64,000 nucleotides of DNA from DTU015 sp964641455 (lineage in GTDB: Bacteria; Bacillota; Sulfobacillia; Fermentithermobacillales; Fermentithermobacillaceae): NCBI GenBank assembly GCA_964641455.1, contig CAZXLH010000008.1, positions 1 through 64,000 of the forward strand. The letters are read 5' to 3'. This document shows, piece after piece, positions 17,432 to 26,829 of the stretch. Numbering within the stretch: the first letter of the stretch is position 1; each line of letters starts with the position of its first letter. Below the pieces are notes generated by a model. The model was not told where the DNA came from and made no database searches. It was given only the letters and a program-made list of their open reading frames with translations. Position numbers and translations under genes: made by a program.

Positions 17432-19215
17432 AACTTTTCATTGACGGAAGACCTCTTGAAGTTCCTGAAGGGACCACCATCCTTGATGCTGCGAAAAAAG
17501 CGCAGCTAAGAATACCTACCCTATGCTATCTTGAAGGGATTAATGAGATAGGGGCATGCAGAGTATGTGTAGTTGAACTTAAGGGGTCGCATCAACTGGT
17601 TACTGCATGCAATACAGTGGTACAAGAGGGAATGGAAATATTTACAGCAAGCACCAGGGTTCGTCATGCCAGACGAATGGCAGTCGAATTGATACTTACT
17701 GAGCACGACTGCAATTGTCCGACTTGCCCAAGAAATGGAAGTTGCAAACTTCAGACCTTGGCTAATTCTCTTGGTGTACGTGACGTAAGGCTTGATAAGG
17801 AACTTCCCCTTCAAAAGAAGGATCGGAGCACTCCCTCTATTGTTCGGGATCCCAAGAAATGTATTATGTGTTACCGGTGCGTAAGCTTTTGTGACAAGGT
17901 TCAATCCCTAGGGGTATGGAGAATATCTGGAACAGGTGCAAGAACGGTTATTGAGCCAGCATATGGAAAACGTCTGGGAGAATCAGATTGTGCTCTTTGC
18001 GGCCAATGTGTAACCCATTGCCCGGTAGGAGCTCTAACTGAAAGAGACGAGACAGACAGCGCATGGAAATTGGTTTCGGATCCTGACAAGATTACTGTAG
18101 TGGAAGTAGCGCCGGCAGTTCGCGCTGCCTGGGGTGAAGGGCTCGACATATCTCGGGAAGCGGCAACTCCGGGAAGATTGGTTGCAGCCCTCAAACACTT
18201 AGGTTTTGATTATGTTTTCGACACTTGCTTTTCAGCTGATCTTACAATAATGGAAGAGGGTACCGAACTTCTTGAAAGGCTTGGAGTAAAGCAAAGCGAT
18301 CATGCGGAAGGCCCATTGCCGCTGTTTACTTCGTGTTGTCCTGGATGGGTAAGGTTCGCTAAGACACAGTATCCGGAGCTTTTGCCTAACATATCCAGCA
18401 CTAAATCACCGCAGCAGATGTTCGGGGCAGTAGCAAAAACTTATTATGCCAAAATACTTGATGTTCCGGCAGATAAGATCTCAGTGACTTCTATAATGCC
18501 ATGCACTGCCAAGAAATACGAAGCCGGCTTGCCTGTTATGAATCAAGCCGGAAGCGGGCGAGATGTAGACCTGGTTCTTACTACCAAAGAATTGTGTGCA
18601 ATGATTAAGGAAGAAGGAGTGCAGGTTGAGAAGTTGCAAGAAGAAGGGTGGGATGCTCCATTAGGTGTTTCTTCCGGAGCAGCAGTAATATTTGGGGCTA
18701 CCGGAGGAGTAATGGAAGCTGCTCTTAGATCTGCATGTTATCTCGTGACCGGCAAGAATCCTGAACCAACTGCGTTTACTGAGGTGAGAGGCCTTGACGG
18801 ATGGAAGGAAGCTAAGTTTGAACTTCCCGGGAAGACTCTCAGGGTTGCAGTTGCTCATGGATTAGGCAATGCACGCAAACTTATTGAGGCTTTAAGGCGA
18901 GGCAAGGTTGAGTACGATTTTGTCGAAATCATGGCTTGCCCAGGTGGCTGTGCAGGCGGTGGCGGCCAGCCGATCTCTATAGACGATGAAGAAAGGGCCG
19001 GAGAACGGTCACAGATACTGTATGGGCTTGATGATAAAGCAGATTTGAGATTTTCACATGAAAATCCAGCAATTCATGACATATACAAAGAGTTCTTAGG
19101 TGAACCGGGTTCTGAAATTGCTCATAAACTGCTTCATACAGATCAGAAGGCGTGGGAAACACTTACAGTTAAGCCACGCACTCGAAGGATTTTCCAGGCT
19201 GCTGATTCTGACTGA
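17425..19215 (+). CDS. hydA: [FeFe] hydrogenase catalytic subunit, group A
   Basis: Catalyses reversible H2 formation in the cytoplasm, 596 residues. N-terminal 2Fe-2S ferredoxin domain (GACRVC), a His-coordinated 4Fe-4S motif (HDCNCPTCPRNGSC), a two-cluster ferredoxin domain (CIMCYRCVSFC and CALCGQCVTHCPVGAL), then the H-cluster domain with L1 TSCCPGW, L2 MPCTAKKYE and L3 MACPGGCAGGGGQP, all intact. The small-subunit-like tail (IYKEFLGEPGSEIAHKLLHT) is also complete. Translationally coupled to the GltD-like gene, so electrons probably come from or go to NAD(P)H through it; bifurcation is possible but unproven. Confidence 0.96.
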   Translation: MVKLFIDGRPLEVPEGTTILDAAKKAQLRIPTLCYLEGINEIGACRVCVVELKGSHQLVTACNTVVQEGMEIFTASTRVRHARRMAVELILTEHDCNCPTCPRNGSCKLQTLANSLGVRDVRLDKELPLQKKDRSTPSIVRDPKKCIMCYRCVSFCDKVQSLGVWRISGTGARTVIEPAYGKRLGESDCALCGQCVTHCPVGALTERDETDSAWKLVSDPDKITVVEVAPAVRAAWGEGLDISREAATPGRLVAALKHLGFDYVFDTCFSADLTIMEEGTELLERLGVKQSDHAEGPLPLFTSCCPGWVRFAKTQYPELLPNISSTKSPQQMFGAVAKTYYAKILDVPADKISVTSIMPCTAKKYEAGLPVMNQAGSGRDVDLVLTTKELCAMIKEEGVQVEKLQEEGWDAPLGVSSGAAVIFGATGGVMEAALRSACYLVTGKNPEPTAFTEVRGLDGWKEAKFELPGKTLRVAVAHGLGNARKLIEALRRGKVEYDFVEIMACPGGCAGGGGQPISIDDEERAGERSQILYGLDDKADLRFSHENPAIHDIYKEFLGEPGSEIAHKLLHTDQKAWETLTVKPRTRRIFQAADSD

Positions 19216-19299
19216 GTGATCTTATTACCGATTTGGATAACCGTGAAATGATTTTAGGTTAGGCCTAAAACATTAAAGAATTAGGATAGCCTGTCATAA

Positions 19300-19335
19300 A
19301 GAAGTTCCGGGATTTCCCGGAACTTCTTGTTTGAG
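19300..19335 (+). terminator. Terminator of the hydrogenase operon
   Basis: AGAAGTTCCGGGA/TCCCGGAACTTCT forms a 13-bp perfect stem around TT, followed by TGTTTGAG, 85 bases after the hydA stop. The stem is unusually strong while the T tract is weak. Confidence 0.65.
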
Positions 19336-19630
19336 TGCGGCGGTTGGCGTTCCACACGGTCAGCGAACTAGAGCCGTGCATAAGGGAATACTGGGATGAA
19401 ATGCCGGAGTCTTTCAGAAACGGGAGCCACCGTCCGCAGCCTGTAAGGCGGGCAGAGAGGCGCAAAGAAACGGCAAGATCCGTAAATTAGTGGTGGTAGC
19501 AGGTTTGAATGGTTTAGCCCATAAGGTAGAATATACAACAGTATTCCGTACGGCATGTAAACAGTTGCCCTTGTATGATTTAAGAAGAATGATTCAATTA
19601 GGAACGGCTAACCAAGAAGATGTTTTTTGA
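19335..19630 (+). pseudogene. Possible decayed coding remnant
   Basis: Two overlapping plus-strand frames look protein-like and would join by a frameshift: 19335-19490 (LAFHTVSELEPCIREYWDEM...) and 19400-19630 (IRKLVVVAGLNGLAHK... to a TGA at 19628). Neither has a convincing start or ribosome binding site. I cannot name the family; a transposon-borne or host gene remnant are both possible. It fills the gap between hydA and the YchF-like gene. Confidence 0.25.
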
Positions 19631-19657
19631 ATTAGAGGTTCTTTGGAGGTCCTAAAA

Positions 19658-20689
19658 ATGAGAGTTGGAATAACAGGAAGCCCACAATCAGGGAAAACCA
19701 CTCTTTTCAGGTTGCTTACCGGGGCAGGTACTACAGCATCGGGTTCCCGTCAAAGCAATGTTGGTGTTATGGAAGTACCTGATGAACGGGTGACAACTTT
19801 GGCCGGTGTGTTCAAACCTGACAAAACCACATATGCAAGAGTTGAGCTGGTGGATATACAGGCTCAGAAGGGCCAGGAGTTTCTTAACGCTACCCGCAAT
19901 TTGGATGTTCTCATTGTTGTTTTGGGAGCGTTCATGGGGGAAGCAGGGGTTACAGATTCAGTTGATTTTATATCCAATATGGAAACTGAGTTTTACCTGG
20001 CTGATCTTGTTTCGGTTGAAGGCAGGCTTGAGAAGCTAAATACGAACAAGGCCAAACCTGTTAATCAAATGGAGATACCTTTCCTGGAGAAGTGTAAGCA
20101 AGCATTGGACAAAGAATTGCCTCTAAGAGAAGTTGAGTTTCTTTCTTATGAGAAGGATTTCGTGTCCAACTTTGCGTTTTATACAACCAAACCTGTGATT
20201 TTGGCGCCTAACGTGTCTGAAGAGGACCTGGCAGAAAGCAATTATCCAGGTGCCGCGAAAATCACGCAAATTTCAGGGGACAAAGGTTACGAGGTAGTGG
20301 TTTTTTCAGGTGTTGTTGAAGAAGAGATAGGTTGTTTGGGCAAAGAAGACAGAATTGCTTTTCTTAAGGCATATGGCCTAACTGAGCCCGGCATTGACAG
20401 AATTGCTCAGGCTGCGTATCGTACATTAGGCTTGTTGTCGTTTTTCACAGTAGGTTCTGATGAAGTAAGGGCTTGGACTATAAGGCGCGGTACCAAAGTA
20501 AGAGAGGCTGCAGGTAAGATTCATACAGATTTGGAGCGAGGGTTTATTAAGGCAGATGTGGTTTCATACGAAGAGTTTTCAAGACTTGGCTCCATAAAGG
20601 CGTGTAAGGATAAAGGCTTAGTGCGGCTTGAAGGAAAAGATTACGTTGTGAAAGACGGCGACATCATTAATGTCAGGTTCAACGTTTAG
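19658..20689 (+). CDS. YchF/OLA1-like P-loop ATPase with TGS domain
   Basis: 343 residues from ATG 19658, which follows GGAGGTCCTAAAA. P-loop GSPQSGKTT at the N-terminus, a non-canonical nucleotide-specificity motif of the NxxE kind (APNVSEED), and a C-terminal TGS domain (HTDLERGFIKADVVSYEEF... DYVVKDGDIINVRFNV). These mark the YchF/OLA1 group, Obg-related proteins that prefer ATP over GTP and associate with ribosomes. It is divergent from textbook YchF: the G3 region is DIQAQKG rather than DIAGLV. It is probably a clade-specific paralogue. Confidence 0.82.
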   Translation: MRVGITGSPQSGKTTLFRLLTGAGTTASGSRQSNVGVMEVPDERVTTLAGVFKPDKTTYARVELVDIQAQKGQEFLNATRNLDVLIVVLGAFMGEAGVTDSVDFISNMETEFYLADLVSVEGRLEKLNTNKAKPVNQMEIPFLEKCKQALDKELPLREVEFLSYEKDFVSNFAFYTTKPVILAPNVSEEDLAESNYPGAAKITQISGDKGYEVVVFSGVVEEEIGCLGKEDRIAFLKAYGLTEPGIDRIAQAAYRTLGLLSFFTVGSDEVRAWTIRRGTKVREAAGKIHTDLERGFIKADVVSYEEFSRLGSIKACKDKGLVRLEGKDYVVKDGDIINVRFNV

Positions 20690-20876
20690 AACAACTTCTA
20701 TGAAGCCCAATGGAATCCAACGTTTGAGCATTTCAATGTTTTGATCCTTTTATGGCATCAAGTAATGGTCTTGAGGTTATGCCATGAGCTTTGAAGGAGT
20801 ATTCTTATTGAGTATCGAATACGTTCCGTTGGTGTAATAAGAAGCATTATTTAAAAACTGTAATTGGTGGTTGGTT

Positions 20877-21677
20877 ATGCACATATTTTCACTGTCAAGT
20901 TCAAGCACCTACGGCAACGCTTATGTTGTCTGGGAAGATTCTAAAAGGCCGTTGCTCATTGACTGTGGGCTTTCACTTAAGCGGCTTGTCAATGGTTTAG
21001 ATCAAATAGGGTTGGTTCCTCAGGATTTAGCAGGAGTTTTCATAACCCATGAGCATATCGATCATGTAAGGGCTATGTGTCTTAAGACTCCCTTTCCGCA
21101 GAAATTCCAGGTACCTGTATATGCTTCATCTGGATTTTGGGAGTGGTTTAACGTTCGCCATGGCAGTTACATAGATCCGTGCTTAATTAATTGTGTAAAA
21201 AATAATCAGAGTGTTGATATTTCCGGTTACAAAGTTCAAGCATTTTCAAAGCCCCATGACGCCAGGGAACCCATGGGTTACAAGGTTGACGGAACTTCAT
21301 CCGGTGCAGCGTTTGTCATGGACTTAGGGTATGTTCCCACATCTGTGGAAGATTTGCTTAGGGGAGTTGAATATTTTGTATTTGAGGCCAACCATGATGC
21401 TGAGATGGAAATTAACTCTGGCAGGCCCAAGTTCCTAATACAAAGAGTACTGGGGAAATTGGGGCACTTATCTAACGATCAGGCAGCTGCTTCTTTAGGC
21501 AGGCTGGTTACATCTCACACCAAACAGGTGATTTTGGCTCATTTGAGCATAGACTGCAATTGCCCTGATATCGCTGCCAAAGCAGTGAGCAACAAGCTTG
21601 GCAAGTTAGGATATACCCCGGAATTGAAGGTAGCGCCGGCGCGGCGAATAGAAGGCTATGGACGTAGTGCAGTTTAG
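20877..21677 (+). CDS. Metallo-beta-lactamase-fold hydrolase (YycJ-like)
   Basis: Cytoplasmic metal-dependent hydrolase, 266 residues. The Zn ligands appear in order: THEHIDH (about 60-66), SKPHDA, a mid-domain Asp and the family-specific LGHLSNDQAA and ILAHLS. This is the pattern of YycJ/WalJ-type proteins, proposed to have 5'-exonuclease or phosphodiesterase activity. ATG 20877 is preferred over an in-frame TTG at 20871; both lie behind GGTGG. Its 3' end overlaps the convergent operon by four bases. Confidence 0.82.
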   Translation: MHIFSLSSSSTYGNAYVVWEDSKRPLLIDCGLSLKRLVNGLDQIGLVPQDLAGVFITHEHIDHVRAMCLKTPFPQKFQVPVYASSGFWEWFNVRHGSYIDPCLINCVKNNQSVDISGYKVQAFSKPHDAREPMGYKVDGTSSGAAFVMDLGYVPTSVEDLLRGVEYFVFEANHDAEMEINSGRPKFLIQRVLGKLGHLSNDQAAASLGRLVTSHTKQVILAHLSIDCNCPDIAAKAVSNKLGKLGYTPELKVAPARRIEGYGRSAV

Positions 21678-23068
21678 GCCCCAATGATCACTTCAATATT
21701 CGATTTTGCGACGCGAACTAAGCGCCCGTCATCGAGACGGACATGTACAGATTCCATTAGCCCTTCAGATTCGAGGGGCATTTTTTCATCAATGATCTCT
21801 TGGACGGTTCCCCATAATCCGAAATATGGGCGTCTGATACACCTAACCCGATCACCAGGCAGTATATGATTCCGTCTGCATGATAAGGATTTTCTTGATT
21901 CAATGCCTGTTGCTCTTATGTCATACAGGTAATTTTCTTGTATTGAGGCGTGATTGATAAAGATCCAGGGCCGCAAAAGTTCTCCCAAAAGCTTGGTGGC
22001 GCCGTCTATTGAAGCCAGGTTCCCATGATTTTCGTTAAAGGCCTGCCATGCCGGTTGATTCATAGGCATAAATCCTGCGCCTTCTGTCATTATCATGGTA
22101 AAATCCAACCCTTCAATTGCTGTGTTCTGAAAGTTTGGCTCACTTCCGGCAACCATGGTTACATCTTTTTGGTTAAGCCCTCCTGCAATAACTCCCCTGG
22201 CACCAAACTGCCTCGCTTTTTGCATGGCCCCGTAGGTGGCCCCTGCTCCTGCAACAATGATCTTTCCATCGACTTCAGAGCTTATTCCTGCTTCGTCGAG
22301 CACTTCTTGGGGAGATTGTGTCATGACCCACAAAGGCCCATATCGTTCGCCGCCTACACCAAATACCCCTTCAATATAGCTTCCGAAACTTTCGATAACC
22401 GCACCTTGGTTTTCAACAATATCAATGATCTTACCGGGTATGTGAGCCAGGACTTTAAGGGTTTTCATTGGCCGTACAATAGATAAGTCGCCTGATCTTG
22501 AACAGATTCTTGCCACAACTCCGCTTATTGGTGCGTATACAACTTCAAAATTGCCAGGTTGGGGATACCCGGCAATAAGCTGCCCCTCTTTAACATACTG
22601 TCCTTCTTTCACAATTACGTGAGTTCTTAGCCATTTTGGGTTAGTATTTAACACAGAGCTTACAGGCACTACGCACATTGGCTTCATAGACTTGGGATCT
22701 TCACGTATTACAATCCGGGCATCTAATCTCGATACGTATTGAATAACGCCTGAACACGGAGAGAGCACGTGCTTTACCTGGCCGGTTTTCTTATCAGTAA
22801 AACTCGCAATTACCTCGCCTGAAACAACGGTATCGCCAGGGTGTTTGGCCAAGGCCTCATCTACAAGGTCAGGGGTTAGCCGGGTATTTAGTTCTGCCTG
22901 TAAATCGACGGCCCAGGGGCTTTCTCTGAGGTAGTCTGTCTTAGCCAAAATGGCCGAAGGGCCTACCGTATCTCCCACATTTACCAGTACCTTTCCAGGT
23001 GAGGGAAGGGTTCTGGCTTTTACCAAGCGAGTGTTATTCTTAACAACAATTTGAGAGAATATGGCCAT
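21674..23068 (-). CDS. Biotinyl/lipoyl-like domain protein linked to GlmL-like ATPase
   Basis: About 464 residues. The first half contains two biotinyl/lipoyl-like hammerhead segments (PGKVLVNVGDTVGPSAILAK; VIVKEGQYVKEGQLIAGYP), but no MKM-type modified lysine is evident, so they may act as non-modified barrel domains. A central part (IIVAGAGATYGAMQKARQFG, GLNQKDVTMVAGS) is alpha/beta, and the C-terminus resembles a KOW/SH3-like fold (PGDRVRCIRRPYFGLWGTV). Last gene of a five-gene minus-strand operon; its start overlaps the GlmL-like gene. ATG 23068 has the better spacing to AAGGA; 23077 is an alternative. Function unknown. Confidence 0.7.
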   Translation of the reverse strand: MAIFSQIVVKNNTRLVKARTLPSPGKVLVNVGDTVGPSAILAKTDYLRESPWAVDLQAELNTRLTPDLVDEALAKHPGDTVVSGEVIASFTDKKTGQVKHVLSPCSGVIQYVSRLDARIVIREDPKSMKPMCVVPVSSVLNTNPKWLRTHVIVKEGQYVKEGQLIAGYPQPGNFEVVYAPISGVVARICSRSGDLSIVRPMKTLKVLAHIPGKIIDIVENQGAVIESFGSYIEGVFGVGGERYGPLWVMTQSPQEVLDEAGISSEVDGKIIVAGAGATYGAMQKARQFGARGVIAGGLNQKDVTMVAGSEPNFQNTAIEGLDFTMIMTEGAGFMPMNQPAWQAFNENHGNLASIDGATKLLGELLRPWIFINHASIQENYLYDIRATGIESRKSLSCRRNHILPGDRVRCIRRPYFGLWGTVQEIIDEKMPLESEGLMESVHVRLDDGRLVRVAKSNIEVIIGA

Positions 23069-23069
23069 G

Positions 23070-24896
23070 TCAATCATCCTTCGTCAGTGTATATGGTGAA
23101 TTAGCGGCTTCACATTGCATAACTTCATCGGGGTATACATCCATTGCTCTATACCAGTCTCGAAGTTTGGACATACGCAGACAGGGGTCTTTTGGCATTA
23201 TCAATGGCCTTCCTCTGCCGTCCAAAATCAATCCCATTTGACTTTTAGGGATGACGGTAGTTACAGAATTGCCTTTACCCTCGCCTATGTCGAAATTTCT
23301 TTTTGGTACGATCACAGCCTCAATATTTGATGAATTGTCTATATCTGCAACTAAAATTTCACCTGCAACCACATCAAAGGATTTATTTCCTGCATGTATC
23401 GTGGCAATGCAGGTTCCGGGCCTTGCATACGGCCCTACAGGTGCAACGCATGTGCCGATTAAAGTTGTAACTTCAATGCCGGGAAGAATTGTTTGATCGG
23501 TATTGCCACCAGATGAAAGAAGCCCGGCGTAAGGCAAAAAAGCCCCGCTATCAATAAGGATGTAAGTAATTCCTTCAGGTTGAATGCCGTCAATAACCAT
23601 AGATAATGCCTGGCTTAAGCGTGGTGTATTTGAGATCACGCCTCCCAAGCCTATTATCGCCCTAGTTGATAAGAGATCTACCAATGTGCCTCCGGTGCCG
23701 TGTTGAGTGAAAACATCTCCTACTTGCCGCTGGATCTTAATTCCTTTAAGCCCGGTTACTATCGAACGGTGATGATTAAGCGATAGCCTTATGGCTTCTT
23801 TGGCAAAGGCTTGCTCGAGCATAAGTTCTTCCATTGTTTGGGGCAATGTCGTAGGCCGTATCATTTTGTTGAGGTGCCAATTCCCGATAAGTCCGTCATC
23901 TAGGCCATTGGGCAGCCATTGGCTGATTAGATCGTGGGTTGTTTCTTTAAGTATGCTGCCCATGCTGTGAGACATCCCTACATTTGCAGATACGCTACGA
24001 TAAAACCGGCCATCAATTATTGAAAATACATCAGTAGTAGCTCCTCCTACATCGACAGCGAGCACATCATAGTTATTTTGTGAGGCCAGGTGAGTAAGGG
24101 CTGTACCTAGTGCCGCCGGTGTTGGTTTGACATTATCCTGGGCCCAAAGGGACAATGTCCGAAATCCAGGTGCATTAGACATTACGTGTTTTAGAAAAAT
24201 ATCTTGAATCACATTTCGTACAGGTTGAAGAGATTCTGTTTCTACACTGGGACGTATGTTGTCGACGCATATCAATTCCATTGAATCGGAAATTATGTCT
24301 TCTAAGTAGGCGCGTGCATCTGCATTGCCTGCATATACCAGAGGCGTTTTGGCTTGCTTGTCAAATCTCGGCTTGGGCGAAGCCAAAGACAGAAATTCTG
24401 CCAGGGTAAGCACATCAGAAACATTTCCGCCGTCTGTTCCGCCTGTGATTAGTACCATGTCACATGGAACGTTTCTTATACGTTCCAGGCTCATAGAGTC
24501 GGTGCCGGCCTGGTGTAGCGAGACTACTTCGGTGACTACAGCGCCGGCGCCAAGTGCAGCCCGATGGCCTGATTCAACTGTGATTTTTTCTGTAAGCCCT
24601 GCTACCAGTACCTGCAGCCCGCCACCGGCACTGGAAGTGGCTCTAAATTCGTCAATACCGCAAGAATCACTTGAGGGAGAAATCAGATGGTTTTGTTCAA
24701 GAATCTTGACTTCCGACCATGATTCCAATTTTTCAATGGCGCTTCGTAAGCCTATCATTACGTCTAGCTCAGGTGAATCTACTGTAGTAGGCGCAGTTGC
24801 TTTCTCTCGAATTTGCCATGTATCCCCGGTGCGTTCCAGTAGGCATACCCTGGTAAAGGTGGTGCCTACATCTGCAAAAAGAATACGCTTAGCCAC
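23070..24896 (-). CDS. GlmL/MutL-like ASKHA-fold ATPase
   Basis: About 608 residues from GTG 24896 (7 bases after GGAGGT). ASKHA landmarks: phosphate-1 FADVGTTFTRVCLL at the N-terminus, phosphate-2 AVDVGGATTDVFS near the middle and adenosine-type GLGGVISNTPRLSQAL. The overall pattern is that of GlmL, the protein encoded with glutamate mutase and thought to be a reactivation or chaperone ATPase for the B12 enzyme. No mutase genes are here; instead it sits with ABC genes and a lipoyl-like protein. It is longer than typical GlmL (about 460), so it is a distinct subgroup. Confidence 0.78.
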   Translation of the reverse strand: MAKRILFADVGTTFTRVCLLERTGDTWQIREKATAPTTVDSPELDVMIGLRSAIEKLESWSEVKILEQNHLISPSSDSCGIDEFRATSSAGGGLQVLVAGLTEKITVESGHRAALGAGAVVTEVVSLHQAGTDSMSLERIRNVPCDMVLITGGTDGGNVSDVLTLAEFLSLASPKPRFDKQAKTPLVYAGNADARAYLEDIISDSMELICVDNIRPSVETESLQPVRNVIQDIFLKHVMSNAPGFRTLSLWAQDNVKPTPAALGTALTHLASQNNYDVLAVDVGGATTDVFSIIDGRFYRSVSANVGMSHSMGSILKETTHDLISQWLPNGLDDGLIGNWHLNKMIRPTTLPQTMEELMLEQAFAKEAIRLSLNHHRSIVTGLKGIKIQRQVGDVFTQHGTGGTLVDLLSTRAIIGLGGVISNTPRLSQALSMVIDGIQPEGITYILIDSGAFLPYAGLLSSGGNTDQTILPGIEVTTLIGTCVAPVGPYARPGTCIATIHAGNKSFDVVAGEILVADIDNSSNIEAVIVPKRNFDIGEGKGNSVTTVIPKSQMGLILDGRGRPLIMPKDPCLRMSKLRDWYRAMDVYPDEVMQCEAANSPYTLTKDD

Positions 24897-24914
24897 CAAG
24901 TGCACCTCCGCTTG

Positions 24915-26135
24915 TCATATTCCTCCGCACAAACCGCAGTTTGCACATGAGGGGTTTGTAAATACATATACAGGCCTGTTGTTTAAGAGCTGGTCGCAGT
25001 TTGCGTTCTTGATAAGCCTAAGAGGCATCCATACTCCTGCAATGAGAGTAAGCGTTCCGGTTATAATGGCCACTATGAAAGCACTTCCGGGCAATACGGC
25101 ACTGCTGTCAAGCAATTGGGCAAGGGATTTTCCTGCAAATACTCCTAGGATAATGCCCGGTGTTCCAATGTAAGCAGTTTCAAGAGACATCATTCGACGT
25201 AAGTCTGTAACTGTAACTCCAAGCACTCTCAATATTCCCAGCGAGCGTTTACGGCCAAGGAAAGATACAGTAAGGATGCACGTAATGGCTGCAGCGGCTG
25301 CCAGTAACACAATTAAGGAAATAACTTGCCAGGACGAGAAAGCTCCTTGGGTAGCAATTTTTAGCGAAAGCCGTCCTGAATAAGGTGTAATTACCCTGGC
25401 TCCTTCAGGCGCGCCGGTTTCTATGTTGTGAAAGAACTTGGAAACCAAGCGATCATCAGATTTGGATAATGGGTCGAATCGGTAATGTTCATCTACTGTG
25501 AGTAAGATTCCAGGACGTGCGTATGCCGATTTGCTTATTACTGACGGGTTCACCAATGCCCAGCCGTAGAGCCCGGGGAAATTTTCTTCATGTGATTTTG
25601 GAACGATTATATTTGCCCATTGTATCTTTGAAGAAGGGTTATCTTTAGCCCAAGCCACAACATCATAGCCGGATTGGTTTTGGCGTGGCCTGAAAGAAAA
25701 CAAAAACTCTATTGTGTCGTCTGGTAAGTGGTTTCCGGTTCCCAGAAGGCACAGGTTTCCAATGTTGGATTCTACTTCAAGATACTCGATTTGCTCGACA
25801 GTCCCCGGAAATCTTATTTTTTTAACGAAATCATCAAGGCTTTCTTGATCCTCAAAAGTGACAATCCCGTGAAAAGGCAACCTGGTTGGGCGGACTTTTG
25901 CAGTGAGCACCTCTACGTTTCTGGCTATGATTGTAGTAATCACAAAGGATACAGTTACACTAAGGAATACAGAAAAAGCTATCAAGACTGCAAATACCTT
26001 TGTATACCGAATCCTACGGTGGGCAATAAGCCTATACACAGAGTGCAAGTTAGTTTTAGGACGCTTTATTTCGAACGGTTGTCCGGGCAAGCGGGAGGTT
26101 TGTGACTTGCATGACCTGTCAAATGAGTGTGCCAT
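24915..26135 (-). CDS. FtsX-like ABC permease with Cys-rich tail
   Basis: About 406 residues. One N-terminal membrane segment (VFAVLIAFSVFLSVTVSFVI), a 200-residue extracytoplasmic region, and three C-terminal membrane segments typical of MacB/LolC/FtsX permeases (LGRKRSLGILRVLGVTVTDL...). The protein ends TNPSCANCGLCGGI, a Cys cluster unusual for the family. ATG 26135 follows AGGAGTGACAAGC; the gene overlaps the end of the ATPase gene by 17 bases. Confidence 0.82.
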   Translation of the reverse strand: MAHSFDRSCKSQTSRLPGQPFEIKRPKTNLHSVYRLIAHRRIRYTKVFAVLIAFSVFLSVTVSFVITTIIARNVEVLTAKVRPTRLPFHGIVTFEDQESLDDFVKKIRFPGTVEQIEYLEVESNIGNLCLLGTGNHLPDDTIEFLFSFRPRQNQSGYDVVAWAKDNPSSKIQWANIIVPKSHEENFPGLYGWALVNPSVISKSAYARPGILLTVDEHYRFDPLSKSDDRLVSKFFHNIETGAPEGARVITPYSGRLSLKIATQGAFSSWQVISLIVLLAAAAAITCILTVSFLGRKRSLGILRVLGVTVTDLRRMMSLETAYIGTPGIILGVFAGKSLAQLLDSSAVLPGSAFIVAIITGTLTLIAGVWMPLRLIKNANCDQLLNNRPVYVFTNPSCANCGLCGGI

Positions 26136-26829
26136 GCTTGTCACTCCTTTCAATTATTTCACCGTCTTTAAGTTTAATCACAACGTCGGCATATTCAATA
26201 AAACTTGGTTCATGAGTGGCAATGATAAATGTCTGGTTTTCTTCTTTATTGAACCTTGAAAACAGCTCCATAATTTCTCTGGAACGTGCTGAATCCAAGT
26301 TTCCTGTGGGTTCATCAGCCAACACTACGGCAGGACGGGTTCCCAGGGCCCTGCATATTGCCACCCGCTGCTGCTCGCCGCCGCTAAGCTCCGATGGGTA
26401 GTGTTTGAGCCTGTCAAGTAAGCCTACTGAGCCGAGAAGGTATGAAGTTCTGTCTGCAATTTCGTCATCTTTATAACCGGCGAGCCTCATGGGCAGCCCA
26501 ATATTTTCAACTGCTGTTAGCTCAGGAAGCAAGTTAAAAAATTGGAACACCATCCCTATTTGAGTCCTTCTCAAAATAGCAAGGTCATCTTCTGATAGCC
26601 TTGAGAATTTTCGCTCCTTTAAAATAACTTCGCCATGGCTCGGCCTGTCTATGCCCCCCAGAATGTTCAACAAAGTGCTCTTGCCCGAGCCTGAAGGCCC
26701 CATAATTACCACAAACCAGCCTTCTTCAACTTCAATTCCTACGTCTCTGAGTGCAAAGAGTCCATCGCCGACAGGATAAAACTTGGAAATTTCATGGCAA
26801 CTAATGATTGGGCCGGTCCATTTATTCAC
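26119..26829 (-). CDS. ABC transporter ATPase, LolD/MacB family
   Basis: 236 residues, with Walker A GPSGSGKST, Q-loop VFQFFNLLPELTAVENIGLP, signature LSGGEQQR, Walker B AVVLADEPTGNLDS and H-loop ATHEP. The family powers mechanotransmission or lipoprotein/peptide export through FtsX-type permeases. It lies between two such permease genes and overlaps both, so the complex is probably a heterodimeric permease with this ATPase. Start is GTG after CGGAGGTGCTAAGCC. Confidence 0.93.
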   Translation of the reverse strand: MNKWTGPIISCHEISKFYPVGDGLFALRDVGIEVEEGWFVVIMGPSGSGKSTLLNILGGIDRPSHGEVILKERKFSRLSEDDLAILRRTQIGMVFQFFNLLPELTAVENIGLPMRLAGYKDDEIADRTSYLLGSVGLLDRLKHYPSELSGGEQQRVAICRALGTRPAVVLADEPTGNLDSARSREIMELFSRFNKEENQTFIIATHEPSFIEYADVVIKLKDGEIIERSDKHGTLI

